DNA of 64,000 bases from Streptomyces sp. B21-083 (GCF_036898825.1 NZ_JARUND010000001.1:2108001-2172000); one strand, 5' to 3'; positions 44,083 through 53,521 are shown, counted from the first letter of the stretch. Notes: a model not told the origin generated them from the sequence alone. Numbers and translations are program-made.

Positions 44083-46347
44083 TCAGCCGAGCAGGGTTCC
44101 GCCGCTGGCGTCGATGAAGGCGCCAGTGACCCACCGTGCGTCGTCGGAGGCGAGGAAGGCCACGACGTCGGCGATGTCCTGTGGCTCCCCCACGCGCCCG
44201 AAGGCCGACAGCTGTGCCATCTGCTCGACCGCCTCCGGTATGTCGAAGACCGGGCTGCCGTTGCGGGTGATGCCCGGCGCGACGCTGTTGACGGTGATGC
44301 CGCGCGGGGCGAGGAACCGGGCGAAGTGCAGGGCGAGTTGTTCCAGCGCGCCCTTGGTCATGGCGTAGGCGATCTCGTCGGGGTTGGCGACGCGGGTGAG
44401 GCCTGAGGAGATGTTGATGATCCGGCCGCCTTCGGTCAGGTTGGTCAGCGCTCGCTGAATGACGAAGAACGGCGCCCTGGCGTTGACGGCGAACAGCCGG
44501 TCGAACTTCTCCTGGGTGGTGTCCTCGACGGAGACCCCGCCCATGACGCCGGCGTTGTTGACGACGATGTCCAGATCGACCGATCCCGTACGCTCCTTCA
44601 GCCCCTGTTCGAGGGCGAGGAACAGCTCATGGACATCACCGGGAATCCCGAGTTCGGCCTGGACGACGAAGGCCCGGCCGCCCTCCTTCTCGATCGACGC
44701 GACGACGTCCTCGGCCGCCGGCACACCGCTGGAACCGTGCACCGCGACGAGTGCGCCCTCTCGGGCCAGCCGCGTGGCGATCGCTCGGCCTATTCCCCGG
44801 CTCGATCCCGTGACCAGTGCCGTCTTGCCGTTGAGCCTGCTCATGTGGTGTCTCCGTTCAACTGGGGTGTTCTGTCCGGTACTTGCCTGACCGAGGTGGG
44901 CCGGCTCGCCGAACCACGTCCGCAGGGCGGCGACCAGGGGCTGCGGGCCGGGCGGTCCGGCAGAGGCGATCCAGGCGACATGGCCGTCCGGACGGACGAG
45001 CACGGCGTCGGGGCCGGGGAGCGGGCCGCGGGAGTCCGGTTCCGCGGCCACGGTGTCCACACGGTCCGCCCAGGGGGCGGCGGCCGTGCGCAGCCGCGCG
45101 TGGTGCTCCGGGTCGCCGTAGGTGTCGATGAGAAGGCCTCGCCCGGAGCGCATCGGGTGGTCGTGTGCCAGGCGGGCGCCCAGCGGCGAACGACTGCCGA
45201 GGGTGAGGCCGGAGATCACTCCGGCCAGCTGTTGCCGGGCGGGTTCGTGGGCGATGAGTTCGGCGAGTACGGAGCGAGTGGCCTCCACCTCCGGGCCGCC
45301 GAGCAGCAGCATCGCCTGGGCCTCGATGTTCTTCAGGACCTGTCGGCCGACCGCGTGGCGTTCGGTGTGGTAGCTGTCGAGGAGTCCGGCGGGCGCCCGG
45401 CCACCCACCTGGAGTGCCAGTTTCCAGCCGAGGTTGACCGCGTCCTGGAGGCCGAGGTTGAGGGCCTGGCCGCCGATGGGCATCTGCTGGTGGGCCGCGT
45501 CGCCCGCGAACAGCACCCGGCCGTGCCGGTACCGGGTGAGTTGGCGGGAGGCGTCGCCGAAGGCGTTGACCCAGATCGGGACGCCGTGGGAGATGTCCTC
45601 GCCGGTGACGCGTCGCCAGGCGTCGCGGATGTCGGCGAACTCCGGGTCACCGGCACGTCGTCCGGCGGCGCTGCCGAACTCGTGCACCATGACCCTGGTG
45701 ACACCCCGCGGGTCGCGGGCCGCGATGGCGAGCCCCCGCTCCAGCCGCTGGAAGTGCCGGGCCGGGATCTCGATGCCGTCGACGTCCGCCCGGATCAGCT
45801 CCCGGCCCGCGTCACGACCGGGGAACTCGGCCCCGACGAGCCGGCGTACGGTGCTCTGCTCGCCGTCGCATCCGACGACGTACAGCGCGCTGATCCGGAC
45901 CGGGCCGGCAGGGCCCGACACCTCGGCCTCCACCATGTTTTGACGGAGTGTCAGTCCGGTCAGTTCGTGACCACGTTCGAGGCGGGCGCCCAGGGCCAGG
46001 GCCCAGTCCTGGAGGATCGTCTCGGTGCGGGCCTGGGGGGCCTTCCACTGGCCGGGGTAGGGGCCCGGCAGTGTCAGGTCCAGCGGGATGCCACCGAAGT
46101 GGCCCATGGTGTGGTTCGGCAGACTTCCGAAGCGGTCCAGCAGTCCGCGGGCGGCGAGGATCTCCATGGTGCGGGCGTGCAGGGTCGACGCCCGTGACTC
46201 GGTGGTCGGGTCGGTCCGGCTCTCCACCACCACGACGTCCACTCCGCCGAGCCGCAGCTCCCCGGCGAGCATCAGTCCGACGGGGCCCGCGCCCACCACG
46301 ACGACCTGGGTGTCTGTCCGGGTTCCCGCCTCCGGTGCGCCGGCCAC
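44083..46347 (-). CDS. UrdM/PgaM-like oxygenase-reductase fusion
   Basis: A single 754-residue frame with two domains. Residues ~1-490 are a class A FAD monooxygenase (VVVVGAGPVGLMLAGEL, VVGCDGEQSTVRRLVG, GRVLFAGDAAHQQMPIGGQALNLGLQDAVNLGWKL). Residues ~502-754 are a short-chain reductase (GSSRGIGRAIA, VNNAGVMGG, YAMTKGALEQ). PgaM/UrdM proteins have this layout and act with PgaE-like enzymes in C12 hydroxylation, dehydration and C6 ketoreduction of the angucycline. The start is GTG 46347, two bases after the cyclase stop. The internal ATG at 44844, with its own ribosome site, would yield the reductase alone (253 residues). Confidence 0.9.
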   Translation of the reverse strand: MAGAPEAGTRTDTQVVVVGAGPVGLMLAGELRLGGVDVVVVESRTDPTTESRASTLHARTMEILAARGLLDRFGSLPNHTMGHFGGIPLDLTLPGPYPGQWKAPQARTETILQDWALALGARLERGHELTGLTLRQNMVEAEVSGPAGPVRISALYVVGCDGEQSTVRRLVGAEFPGRDAGRELIRADVDGIEIPARHFQRLERGLAIAARDPRGVTRVMVHEFGSAAGRRAGDPEFADIRDAWRRVTGEDISHGVPIWVNAFGDASRQLTRYRHGRVLFAGDAAHQQMPIGGQALNLGLQDAVNLGWKLALQVGGRAPAGLLDSYHTERHAVGRQVLKNIEAQAMLLLGGPEVEATRSVLAELIAHEPARQQLAGVISGLTLGSRSPLGARLAHDHPMRSGRGLLIDTYGDPEHHARLRTAAAPWADRVDTVAAEPDSRGPLPGPDAVLVRPDGHVAWIASAGPPGPQPLVAALRTWFGEPAHLGQASTGQNTPVERRHHMSRLNGKTALVTGSSRGIGRAIATRLAREGALVAVHGSSGVPAAEDVVASIEKEGGRAFVVQAELGIPGDVHELFLALEQGLKERTGSVDLDIVVNNAGVMGGVSVEDTTQEKFDRLFAVNARAPFFVIQRALTNLTEGGRIINISSGLTRVANPDEIAYAMTKGALEQLALHFARFLAPRGITVNSVAPGITRNGSPVFDIPEAVEQMAQLSAFGRVGEPQDIADVVAFLASDDARWVTGAFIDASGGTLLG
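44842..44856 (-). promoter_or_regulatory. Internal ribosome site and start codon for a free reductase domain
   Basis: On the minus strand GGAGACACCACATG lies at the junction of the oxygenase and reductase domains: GGAG (44852-44855) then ATG (44842-44844). Translation from it gives MSRLNGKTALVTGSSRG and the full 253-residue reductase. PgaM is known to produce its reductase domain separately from an internal start, so this site is probably used. Confidence 0.65.
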
Positions 46348-46349
46348 GC

Positions 46350-47315
46350 TCAGCGCCTGGCTTCGGCGTAGTCCTTGGCGTGGCCCAGGGTGGCGCGGCT
46401 GTTGGTGCTCAGGGCGCCCTGGACGAAGTCGCGGGCCTCGGGAACACCCGCTTCGGATCCGAGGACGCGGCTGATGTTCCTCGGTTCGATCACCACGGTG
46501 TGCTGCGAGGACGCGGTGGTGACGACGGTCCCGTCGGCCTCCGGGTGCTCCACGAACGTCCAGTAGCCGGTGTGCAGCGACATCAGCGCGGGCAGGGTGA
46601 TCTGCTTGTACGCGATCTTGTGGTGCGGGAAGGCCACCCGGATCGACTTCGTGGTGTGGGTGGAACCGTCCTTGGCCCGGGTGTCCATCTCCAGTGTCTG
46701 GAGGCCGAGGGTGTCCTCCTCGAACTTGACGGTGGCCACGTGCGGCAGCCGTTCGGCCCACAGGTGGGCCTCGTTGATGAAGTCGTAGACGTCCTTGGCG
46801 GAGCCGTTGATCCGGACGCTGTCCTCGAAGGACAGCAGCAGTTCCTCGGCCTGGGCGGCGGCGGCCAGTTCCACGTTGCTCTTCAGCGCGGCCAGCTCTG
46901 AGCGGGAGTTGCGGTCGACGGCGTTGTCGATCCACTCCATGTTCTTCGGGTCGTCGTCGACGGCGCGGTAGTCGTGCAGCAGCCGGATGCGGGACTCGGT
47001 GGCGGAGAGGGGCTCGATGACCCAGGTGCCGCCCATCGCGGCCACCGGCGGCGCCGATATCTCCTGGCGGAAGGTGATCCGCAGGGCGTCGGGGTCCAGG
47101 GTGCGTCGTGAGGTCCAGTTCTTGGGCTCGCCGTTGGCGGTGGCCCAGATCCGGATGCGCTCCTCCTTCTCACCGCGCTCCACATGGTCGACGTGGATGG
47201 TCGGGGGGAAGATCCTCGGCCAGTTATCCACCTCGGCTATGAGTCGGTACACGTCGACGGACGGCGCTGCCACGATGATCTCGTGCTCGACCTCGCGAAG
47301 TGCGCTGTGGGGCAT
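46350..47315 (-). CDS. Polyketide aromatase/cyclase, two SRPBCC domains
   Basis: Didomain aromatase/cyclase of the ActVII/UrdL type, 321 residues, acting on the ACP-bound decaketide after C9 reduction to form the first aromatic ring. The N-terminal helix-grip domain (~1-150: HEIIVAAPSVDVYRLIAEVDNWPRIFPPTIHV) and the C-terminal one (~165-300: VRINGSAKDVYDFINEAHLWAERLPHVATVKFEED) are recognisably similar. The gene lies 43 bp downstream of the ketoreductase and two bases before the fusion gene's GTG. Confidence 0.92.
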   Translation of the reverse strand: MPHSALREVEHEIIVAAPSVDVYRLIAEVDNWPRIFPPTIHVDHVERGEKEERIRIWATANGEPKNWTSRRTLDPDALRITFRQEISAPPVAAMGGTWVIEPLSATESRIRLLHDYRAVDDDPKNMEWIDNAVDRNSRSELAALKSNVELAAAAQAEELLLSFEDSVRINGSAKDVYDFINEAHLWAERLPHVATVKFEEDTLGLQTLEMDTRAKDGSTHTTKSIRVAFPHHKIAYKQITLPALMSLHTGYWTFVEHPEADGTVVTTASSQHTVVIEPRNISRVLGSEAGVPEARDFVQGALSTNSRATLGHAKDYAEARR

Positions 47316-47358
47316 GGCTGTTCACCTTTCCGGTGGGGCGGACGGCCGGGGCCGGCGC

Positions 47359-48177
47359 TCAGAAGTTGCCGAGGCCGCCGCAGACGTTGAGGGCCTGCGC
47401 GGTGATGGAGGCGGCGGTGTCGGAGACCAGATAGCCGACGAGGCCCGCGACCTCTTCCGGGCTGGAGTAGCGGCCGAGCGGGATCTTCGCGGAGAACTTC
47501 TCCATGATCGCGGCCTCGGTGGTGTCGTAGGCGGCCGCGTAGCCCTGCCGGACGCGCTGGGCCATGGGCGTCTCGACATAGCCGGGGCACACCGCGTTGA
47601 CGGTGATGCCGCTCGGCGCGAGTTCGTTGCCCAGGGCCTTGGTGAAGCCGACGACACCGTGCTTGGAGGCCGAGTAGGGGGCGCCCAGGACCACGCCCTG
47701 CTTGCCGGCCGTCGACGCGATGTTGACGATGCGGCCACGGGCCTTGTGGCGCATGCCACCGGTGTTGAGCACCTCGCTCGTGAGCCGGAAGACGCTGTTG
47801 AGGTTGGTGTCGATGACGTCCTGCCACAGCTCGTACTCGATGTCGGCGGTGACCCCACCGCCGCTGCGGCCCGCGTTGTTGACCAGTACGTCGATCGTGC
47901 CGAACCGGTCGACGGCGGCCTCGACGAAGGTCCGCACGTCGACCGCCGAGCGGACGTCGAGGACGGTGCCGTCGATGTCCAGGCCATCCGCGCGCAGTTC
48001 CTTGACGGTGGCGGCGACGTTGTCGGCGTTACGGGCGCCGATGAACACGCGGTGGCCCTGCGTGGCCAGCAGCCGGGCCACGGCGAGTCCGATACCGCTC
48101 GTGGCCCCCGAGACCAGCGCGACCCGCGTCGGTGCATGGACGGCGTCCTGCTGTTCGGAGACAGAGGTGACAGTCAT
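47359..48177 (-). CDS. Type II PKS C9 ketoreductase (ActIII type)
   Basis: NADPH-dependent SDR of 272 residues that reduces the C9 carbonyl of the nascent polyketide. Cofactor motif VSGATSGIGLAVARLL (residues 22-37), NNAG at 100-103, catalytic Ser 155, Tyr 168 and Lys 172 (GAPYSASKHG). It has the PGYVETPMA segment and the long alpha6-alpha7 region typical of ActIII/UrdD enzymes. Located between ACP and aromatase, as in known angucycline operons. Its presence indicates a C9-reduced decaketide rather than a tetracenomycin- or spore-pigment-type product. Confidence 0.94.
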   Translation of the reverse strand: MTVTSVSEQQDAVHAPTRVALVSGATSGIGLAVARLLATQGHRVFIGARNADNVAATVKELRADGLDIDGTVLDVRSAVDVRTFVEAAVDRFGTIDVLVNNAGRSGGGVTADIEYELWQDVIDTNLNSVFRLTSEVLNTGGMRHKARGRIVNIASTAGKQGVVLGAPYSASKHGVVGFTKALGNELAPSGITVNAVCPGYVETPMAQRVRQGYAAAYDTTEAAIMEKFSAKIPLGRYSSPEEVAGLVGYLVSDTAASITAQALNVCGGLGNF

Positions 48178-48199
48178 GTTCCGTGCTCCCGGACTCGGT

Positions 48200-48472
48200 T
48201 CAGGCCGCGGCTGCGGCGAGGTGGGTGTTGACCAGGTCGATGAGCGCGCGCGGTGTGGTCGCGTCGGCCAGCGCGGACTCGTCCAAAGCGATGGCGTACT
48301 CGCGCTCGATGCGGCTGCTGGTCTCCAGCAGGGCGAGGGACTCGTAGCCCAGCTGCTCGAACTCCGTGTCGAGGATCTCGGCGTCGAGGTCGACGCCCTC
48401 GTCGGAGCCCGCGCCTTCGAGGAGGATCCGCTTGAGATCGACGAGCGTGAACGCGGACGTGAACTGAGACAT
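48200..48472 (-). CDS. Type II PKS acyl carrier protein
   Basis: A 90-residue carrier that holds the growing chain on a phosphopantetheine arm. The attachment site is Ser 45 in EQLGYESLALLETSSRIE. The residue before Ser is Glu (ESL), whereas type II PKS carriers almost always have DSL. The rest (helix 1 FTLVDLKRILLEGAG, C-terminal TTPRALIDLVNTHL) is normal. No phosphopantetheinyl transferase gene is visible, so it must rely on one encoded elsewhere. It is followed closely by the ketoreductase gene. Confidence 0.94.
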   Translation of the reverse strand: MSQFTSAFTLVDLKRILLEGAGSDEGVDLDAEILDTEFEQLGYESLALLETSSRIEREYAIALDESALADATTPRALIDLVNTHLAAAAA

Positions 48473-48555
48473 ACCGGTTTCCTTTCGGGGTGCTGGGTGC
48501 GGGGTGTGGTGGTGCGGTGGTCGGGTGAGCCGGGGCGACCCGTGGCGTCAGCCGG

Positions 48556-49767
48556 TCAGACGGCTCGTACGACAAGCGCCGAGTTGAAGCCGCCGTGGCC
48601 TCGGGCCAGTACCAGCGCGCTGCGCACCGGCATGGGCCGCGCCTCACCGGTGACCAGGTCGAGGCCGTGGCCAGGGTCTGGTTCGGCGTTGGTGGTCGGC
48701 GGGACGACGCCGTCCTGGATGGCCAGCAGCGCGCTCGCGACGTCGAGGGCGGCGGCGCCTGAGTAGAGGCGGCCGGTCATCGTCTTGGGCGCGGTGACCG
48801 GGACGCCGCGCGGGCCGAAGACGGCGCGGATCGCCTCCGCTTCGACCCGGTCCAGTTCCGGGACCGCCGCCGCGTCCGCGAAGACCACGTCGATGTCCCC
48901 CGGCTGGGCTTCGGCGTCCGCCAGTGCCAGCTCGATCGCCTTGCGCAGCGCGGGTTCACGGCCGGTGTCCGGCGCGGGGTCGAACGTGGCGGCGTAGCCG
49001 GCGATCTCGCCGTAGACGCGGGTGCCGCGCCGTCGGGCCGACTCGCCGTCCTCCATGATCAGGATGGCGCCGCCCTCGCCGGGCACATGGCCCCGGGCCG
49101 CCGCGTCGAACGGGACATAGGCGCGGGTGGGATCGTCGCAGGTGCTCAGCCGGCCGCTCGCGAGCTGGGCCACCCAGCCCCAGGGGCAGACCGAGGCGTC
49201 CATGCCGCCGGAGACGACGAGCGGTGTCCCCTTACGGATCTGGCGCCGGGCCTGCGCGATCGCGTCGAGTCCCCCGGCCTGGTCGCTGACGACCACTCCG
49301 CTGGGGCCCTTCATGCCGTTGCGGATGGAGATCTGGCCGCTGTTGACCGCGTAGAACCAGGCGAAGGACTGGTACGCGCTGACGTATTCGCTGCCCTGGC
49401 CCCACAGCTTCTGGAGCTCGTTCTGGCCGAACTCGAAACCGCCGGAGGAGCTGGCGGTGACAACGCCCATGTCGAAGGCGGGGAGTTCGCCCGGCTTGAC
49501 CCCGGCGTCCTCCAGGGCCCATTCCGCCGCCGCCAGTCCGAGCTGGGTCATCCGGTCGGTCTGCGGGATCAGTCGGCCCGGGATGTGGTCGCGCGCGGTG
49601 AATCCGGGTACCTCTCCGGCCAGTCGGACGGGGTAGCCGCTCGGGTCGAAGCGGGTGATCCTGCCGATGCCGCTCCGGCCGGCCAGGGTGGCCTTCCAGT
49701 AGTCGTCCGCCCCCAGTCCGTTGGGCGCGGCGACGCCCAGGCCGGTGACCACCGCGGAGGCACTCAT
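48556..49767 (-). CDS. Chain length factor (KS-beta)
   Basis: Ketosynthase-like subunit, 403 residues, paired with KS-alpha. The nucleophile position is Gln 163 ([13 protein letters not shown]), the hallmark of a chain length factor that primes by decarboxylating malonyl-ACP and sets chain length. The fold blocks [38 protein letters not shown] and [31 protein letters not shown] are intact. Its start overlaps the KS stop by four bases (ATGA), ensuring equal synthesis. Chain length cannot be proven from sequence; angucycline context implies a C20 decaketide. Confidence 0.95.
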   Translation of the reverse strand: MSASAVVTGLGVAAPNGLGADDYWKATLAGRSGIGRITRFDPSGYPVRLAGEVPGFTARDHIPGRLIPQTDRMTQLGLAAAEWALEDAGVKPGELPAFDMGVVTASSSGGFEFGQNELQKLWGQGSEYVSAYQSFAWFYAVNSGQISIRNGMKGPSGVVVSDQAGGLDAIAQARRQIRKGTPLVVSGGMDASVCPWGWVAQLASGRLSTCDDPTRAYVPFDAAARGHVPGEGGAILIMEDGESARRRGTRVYGEIAGYAATFDPAPDTGREPALRKAIELALADAEAQPGDIDVVFADAAAVPELDRVEAEAIRAVFGPRGVPVTAPKTMTGRLYSGAAALDVASALLAIQDGVVPPTTNAEPDPGHGLDLVTGEARPMPVRSALVLARGHGGFNSALVVRAV

Positions 49768-51035
49768 GCCGCTCTCCGGTCGGGCCGGGCCAGCACCATG
49801 GCGCTCTGGAAGCCGCCGAAACCGCTGCCTACGGTGAGCACCGCGTCCGTGAGCTGATCACGCGCTTCGAGGGGGACGTAGTCGAGGTCGCACTCGGGGT
49901 CGGGGGTGTGCAGGTTCGCGGTCGGCGGCACGACCGCGTTCTCCATGGCGAGGGCGGAGGCGGCGATCTCGATGGCGCCGATCGCCCCGAGCGAGTGCCC
50001 GACCATCGACTTGATGGAGCTGACCGGGGTCCGGTACGCGTGGTCGCCCAGGCTCCGCTTGAACGCCGCGGTCTCGTGGCGGTCGTTCTGCTTGGTGCCG
50101 GAACCGTGGGCGTTGATGTAGTCGATCCGGTCGCCGGGCATCCGTGCCTCGTCGAGCGCGACGCGGATCGCCTCGGCCATCTCCACGCCGTCCGGCCGCA
50201 GACCGGTCATGTGGTACGCGTTGCTGCGCGTGGCGTACCCGGCGATCTCGGCGTAGACATGGGCGCCGCGCCGCCTGGCGCTCTCCAGTTCCTCCAGGAC
50301 GAACACCGCCGCTCCCTCGCCCAGCACGAACCCGTTGCGGGTGCCGTCGAAGGGGCGGGACGCCCGTTCGGGTTCGTCGTGCCGGGGGGTGGTCGCCTTG
50401 ATGGCGTCGAAGCACGCCATGGTGATCGGGGAGATCGGTGCGTCCGTCGCACCGGCGATCATGACGTCGGCGGAGCCTTCACGGATCACGTCGACGGCGT
50501 GACCGACCGAGTCCAGGCCCGAGGTGCAGCCGGTGGACACCACCGTGCTGGGACCCTGGGCGCCGACCGCCCACGCGACCTCGGCGGCGAAGGAACTGGG
50601 CACCAGGTAGTCGTAGAGATGGGGTACGGCGTACTCGTGGTCGACGAGAGCCAGCCTGCCGCCGTCACTGACGATCCGGTACTCCTGGTCGAGGCCCGTC
50701 GTGGCGCCCACGGCGCTGCCGATGGTGACGCCGACGCGGTACGGGTCGCGGGAGTCGAGCTCGATCCCGCTGTCGGCGACCGCGCCGCGCGCCGCGACGA
50801 CCGCGAACTGCGCGGCCCGGTCCATGCGCCGGACCTCCTGCGGGCCGAGGCCGTGCGCCTCGGGATCGAAGTCGATCTCCGCCGCGACCCGGGAGCGGAA
50901 GGGGGAGGGATCGAAGAAGGTGATACGGCGGGTCGCCGTGCGTCCCTCGCTCAGCAGGCTCCAGAAGTTCTTGACGCCGACACCGCCCGGCGCGAGGACC
51001 TCCATGCCGGTGATGACGACGCGTCGCCCGGTCAT
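49764..51035 (-). CDS. Ketosynthase KS-alpha of the type II PKS
   Basis: Condensing enzyme, 423 residues, elongating with malonyl-ACP. The active-site Cys 170 is in [14 protein letters not shown]; the two His are in [15 protein letters not shown] and [12 protein letters not shown]. The N-terminal [22 protein letters not shown] and the [14 protein letters not shown] end are typical of actinobacterial KS-alpha. It overlaps both neighbours by four bases (cyclase upstream, CLF downstream), so cyclase-KS-CLF form a coupled block. Order and sequence style resemble angucycline KS enzymes (UrdA, JadA, PgaA). Confidence 0.96.
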   Translation of the reverse strand: MTGRRVVITGMEVLAPGGVGVKNFWSLLSEGRTATRRITFFDPSPFRSRVAAEIDFDPEAHGLGPQEVRRMDRAAQFAVVAARGAVADSGIELDSRDPYRVGVTIGSAVGATTGLDQEYRIVSDGGRLALVDHEYAVPHLYDYLVPSSFAAEVAWAVGAQGPSTVVSTGCTSGLDSVGHAVDVIREGSADVMIAGATDAPISPITMACFDAIKATTPRHDEPERASRPFDGTRNGFVLGEGAAVFVLEELESARRRGAHVYAEIAGYATRSNAYHMTGLRPDGVEMAEAIRVALDEARMPGDRIDYINAHGSGTKQNDRHETAAFKRSLGDHAYRTPVSSIKSMVGHSLGAIGAIEIAASALAMENAVVPPTANLHTPDPECDLDYVPLEARDQLTDAVLTVGSGFGGFQSAMVLARPDRRAA

Positions 51036-51358
51036 GACGCCTCCCAGCTGTAGAAGCGGGTGGCCATGGCATCGGCCGGGGAGCGCCAGGTCGCCGGGTC
51101 GTAGGCCTCGATGAAGGGCTTCAGGTCGTTGCTGATCCCGATGAACCGCGGGTCCGTCTTGGCCTCCTCGATGAGGCGGCCGCCGTTGTCCTCGTCGAAG
51201 TCCTGGAGGTGGAAGTAGAGCCCCCGGTACGAGAAGAGCTGGCGTCGGCGGGTGCCCATGCGGTGGGGTGTCTCCGACTCGTCGAAGGCGCCGAACAGCC
51301 GTGCGACGTCCGCGCTGGAGCCGGGCTCCATCCGGGCCACGATCAGGGTGCTGTGCAT
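51032..51358 (-). CDS. TcmI-type second/third-ring polyketide cyclase
   Basis: Small dimeric alpha+beta barrel cyclase of 108 residues, the type placed just before KS in angucycline operons (UrdF/PgaF-like). It is thought to close the later rings of the tetracycle. Motifs: [49 protein letters not shown] and [21 protein letters not shown] at the C terminus. The stop overlaps the KS start. The 260-bp gap upstream of it contains the inverted-repeat element at 51421-51620. Confidence 0.9.
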   Translation of the reverse strand: MHSTLIVARMEPGSSADVARLFGAFDESETPHRMGTRRRQLFSYRGLYFHLQDFDEDNGGRLIEEAKTDPRFIGISNDLKPFIEAYDPATWRSPADAMATRFYSWEAS

Positions 51359-51420
51359 GGTTTTCCTTTCGTGTCCTGCTGTTTCCGGTGTCCTGCCGCA
51401 GCCGTGCGGGGCCGTGGGTC

Positions 51421-51620
51421 AGGGCCTGTCGTCAAAGTCCCGTCGTCGCTCGAAGGGCGGGCCTGGTGCCCGCCGCGGCAACGGCTGAGGCCGAGTGGAC
51501 CCGTGCTCTCGGCGTGCCGGGCGCAGGCTCTCGTACTGGGTCGTGCGTGGGTCTGTGTCCGGTGCGGCGAGAGGGCGTGCATGGCGTCGCCAGGCAGGCG
51601 GGAAGGTGACGACAGGCCCT
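51421..51620. mobile_element. 200-bp MITE-like element with 14-bp perfect terminal inverted repeats
   Basis: AGGGCCTGTCGTCA at 51421-51434 and its exact complement TGACGACAGGCCCT at 51607-51620 bound a 172-bp interior. Allowing three mismatches, the match extends to ~22 bp (a shared TCCCG). There is no transposase frame inside. No clear target duplication is visible. The right end supplies part of the TAG stop codon of the PgaE-like oxygenase gene. The ends look like IS-type termini; whether they belong to a particular IS family is unchecked. Elsewhere this junction between oxygenase and cyclase genes is usually short. Confidence 0.55.
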
Positions 51621-53094
51621 AGCGGGCGGGGCCGAACCAGCGGTCCAGGGCCATGGGGAGGTCGCTGTGGCAGCCGGGGGCGGCCCAGGCCACGTAACCG
51701 TCCGGGCGGACCAGCACGGCGGTGGTGCCCGCCGGCACACCGTTCCCGGATGCGTCCTTCGGCTGTGCGGTCACGATGTCCACGCGGTCCCGCCACCCTG
51801 CGGCGCGGCGCCGCAGTTCCGCGTTGTCCGCCAGATCGAGCAGGACGCCACGGCCGGCGTGCAGAGCCTGCGTACTGCTGTCGGTGCCGCTGGTGGTGCC
51901 GCCGGACAACTCCAGGTGCGGCATGCGGCGACCGAGCAGCGGGTGCGGGCCTCCGGCGACGGGGTAGTGGATCTCGAGACCGCTGACCATCCCCGCGAGG
52001 TGCCGGCTCACCGGCAGATAGGTGATCAGCTCGGTGAACACGTCGCGCAGTGGCTGTACTTCGGGACCGCTGAGGAACAGCAGACCCTGGGCCCGGGTGT
52101 TCATCAGCAGCCGCTCGCCCACCGGGTGCCGCTCGTCGTGGTACGTGTCCAGCAGCTCCTCGGGTACCCGGCCCCGCACCACGGCAGCGAGTTTCCAGCC
52201 CAGGTTCACCGCGTCCTGGATGCTGGTGTTCATACCCTGGCCGCCGGCCGGGAGATGGATGTGCGCGGAGTCGCCCGCCAGGAAGACCCGGCCCTGCCGG
52301 TACCGGGTGACCTGACGGGTGGCGTCGCCGAAGGAACTCACCCACACCGGCTCCCCGTGCGAGATGTCGTCGCCGGTGAGCCGTTTCCAGGCCGCCGCCA
52401 CCTCGTCGTAGGAGGGCGGCGCCTCTCGGCGCTGCGGAGGCGTGCCCCGTTCGCAGACGATCAGCCGGGTGATGCCGCCAGGCAGCGGGCCGACCATGAC
52501 CATGCCGCCGGGCAGGGTCTCACCGATCATGCGCGGCTGGAGGTCGAGCCCCTTCACGTCGGCGAGGAACATCTCCATCGTGGACGGTGTGCCCGGGAAG
52601 TCGAAGCCCATGGTTTTGCGTACGACACTGCGTCCGCCGTCGCAGCCCACCACATAGCCGGCGGTCAGCTGGTGCACTCCGTCGGGGCCGCTGACCTCCA
52701 CCTCCACGAGATCGCCGGTGTCCTTGAGGGAGAGCAGCTCGTGCCGGCGCCGGACGTCCCCGCCCAACTCCTCGACCCAGTTCTCCAGAACCGTCTCCGT
52801 CTGCGACTGCGGCACGGTCTTCGCGGCCTGGTGGGCACCGTCGAGGACGGCGAAATCGACGGGCAGACCACCGAAGTGACCCTGGTTGCTGATCTCGATC
52901 TCCCCGAACCGGGACAGCAGCCCCCGCTGGTCGAAGACCTCCATCGTGCGCGCCGTGAACCCCAGGCCCCGGGACTCCCCGGTACGTTTCTCCAGCCGCT
53001 CCAGGACGATCACATCGACTCCGGCCAGCCGCAACTCTCCCGCGAGCATCATCCCGGCGGGGCCGGCGCCCACGACTATTACTTCGGCGTCCAT
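51619..53094 (-). CDS. PgaE/UrdE-like angucycline FAD monooxygenase
   Basis: Class A flavoprotein monooxygenase of 491 residues that hydroxylates the tetracyclic angucyclinone (C12 and related steps), working with the fusion enzyme at 44083-46347. FAD motif VIVVGAGPAGMMLAGEL at residues ~5-21, VVGCDGGRSVVRKTMGF near 150, GRVFLAGDSAHIHLPAGGQGMNTSIQDAVNLGWKL near 280. The C-terminal thioredoxin-like domain (~380-491) is present (TTAVLVRPDGYVAWAA). The start ATG 53094 follows GAGGAG. First gene of the polyketide operon. The stop codon overlaps an inverted-repeat end. Confidence 0.93.
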   Translation of the reverse strand: MDAEVIVVGAGPAGMMLAGELRLAGVDVIVLERLEKRTGESRGLGFTARTMEVFDQRGLLSRFGEIEISNQGHFGGLPVDFAVLDGAHQAAKTVPQSQTETVLENWVEELGGDVRRRHELLSLKDTGDLVEVEVSGPDGVHQLTAGYVVGCDGGRSVVRKTMGFDFPGTPSTMEMFLADVKGLDLQPRMIGETLPGGMVMVGPLPGGITRLIVCERGTPPQRREAPPSYDEVAAAWKRLTGDDISHGEPVWVSSFGDATRQVTRYRQGRVFLAGDSAHIHLPAGGQGMNTSIQDAVNLGWKLAAVVRGRVPEELLDTYHDERHPVGERLLMNTRAQGLLFLSGPEVQPLRDVFTELITYLPVSRHLAGMVSGLEIHYPVAGGPHPLLGRRMPHLELSGGTTSGTDSSTQALHAGRGVLLDLADNAELRRRAAGWRDRVDIVTAQPKDASGNGVPAGTTAVLVRPDGYVAWAAPGCHSDLPMALDRWFGPAR

Positions 53095-53521
53095 ATCTCC
53101 TCCTCGGTGGCTGCAACAAGGATTCGGCGGAATTCGGGCACACCGGTCCGGCGCGACCCCGTAAAAATGGATTCAGGGCCGGCAATTCCGTAGTCCCAAG
53201 CGAGGCATTTGATTGAAAGAAATCTTCCTCGCCTTTTCAGGGGTGGGTCAAGGAGCCGATTCAAGAGACCGGTGAGGAATCATCAGACAAACGTCAGAGA
53301 ACCGACCGGGACGAAGGGAAGTGTCAGAGGAATGTCAATCGTGACGACCGCGGCTCCGCGGGAAGGCGCTCACTCCGAGACTTCAGGTGGTGGTTCACCT
53401 TCCGCCGGGTCGGTCCGACCCGGCCGGCCAGGGGTCCTCGATCACGGTGACGTCCAGCATGGGTCCAGCACCCCACCGAACTCCTCCCCGTCGCGACGGC
53501 TCCGGCTTTCGGCCGGAATCA
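53095..53521 (-). promoter_or_regulatory. 427-bp spacer with promoter of the polyketide operon and ABM terminator
   Basis: The 53160-53300 part is less GC-rich and should hold the promoter for the oxygenase-cyclase-KS operon on the minus strand; I could not fix -35/-10 elements with confidence. A 21-bp palindrome at 53404-53424 lies ~100 bp after the ABM gene stop. A plus-strand frame from 53332 (MSIVTTAAPREGAHSE) has a ribosome site but becomes low-complexity and is not accepted as a gene. Confidence 0.4.
53404..53424 (-). terminator. 21-bp palindrome downstream of the ABM gene
   Basis: GCCGGGTCGG-T-CCGACCCGGC is a perfect 10-bp inverted repeat with a one-base centre, 98 bp past the stop of the ABM-fold oxygenase gene and ~310 bp upstream of the polyketide operon. 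It may be a terminator or an operator; the tiny spacer favours the latter for a dimeric regulator. Confidence 0.4.

Noticed and set aside
46348..46935. N-terminal extension of the oxygenase-reductase fusion into the aromatase gene
   Set aside because: The extension is antiparallel-free but out of frame with the aromatase and lacks any domain; the FAD motif begins right after the GTG at 46347.
44083..53094. Spore pigment (whiE-type) PKS
   Set aside because: C9 ketoreductase, two PgaE/PgaM-type oxygenases and the gene order match angucycline operons, not spore pigment clusters.
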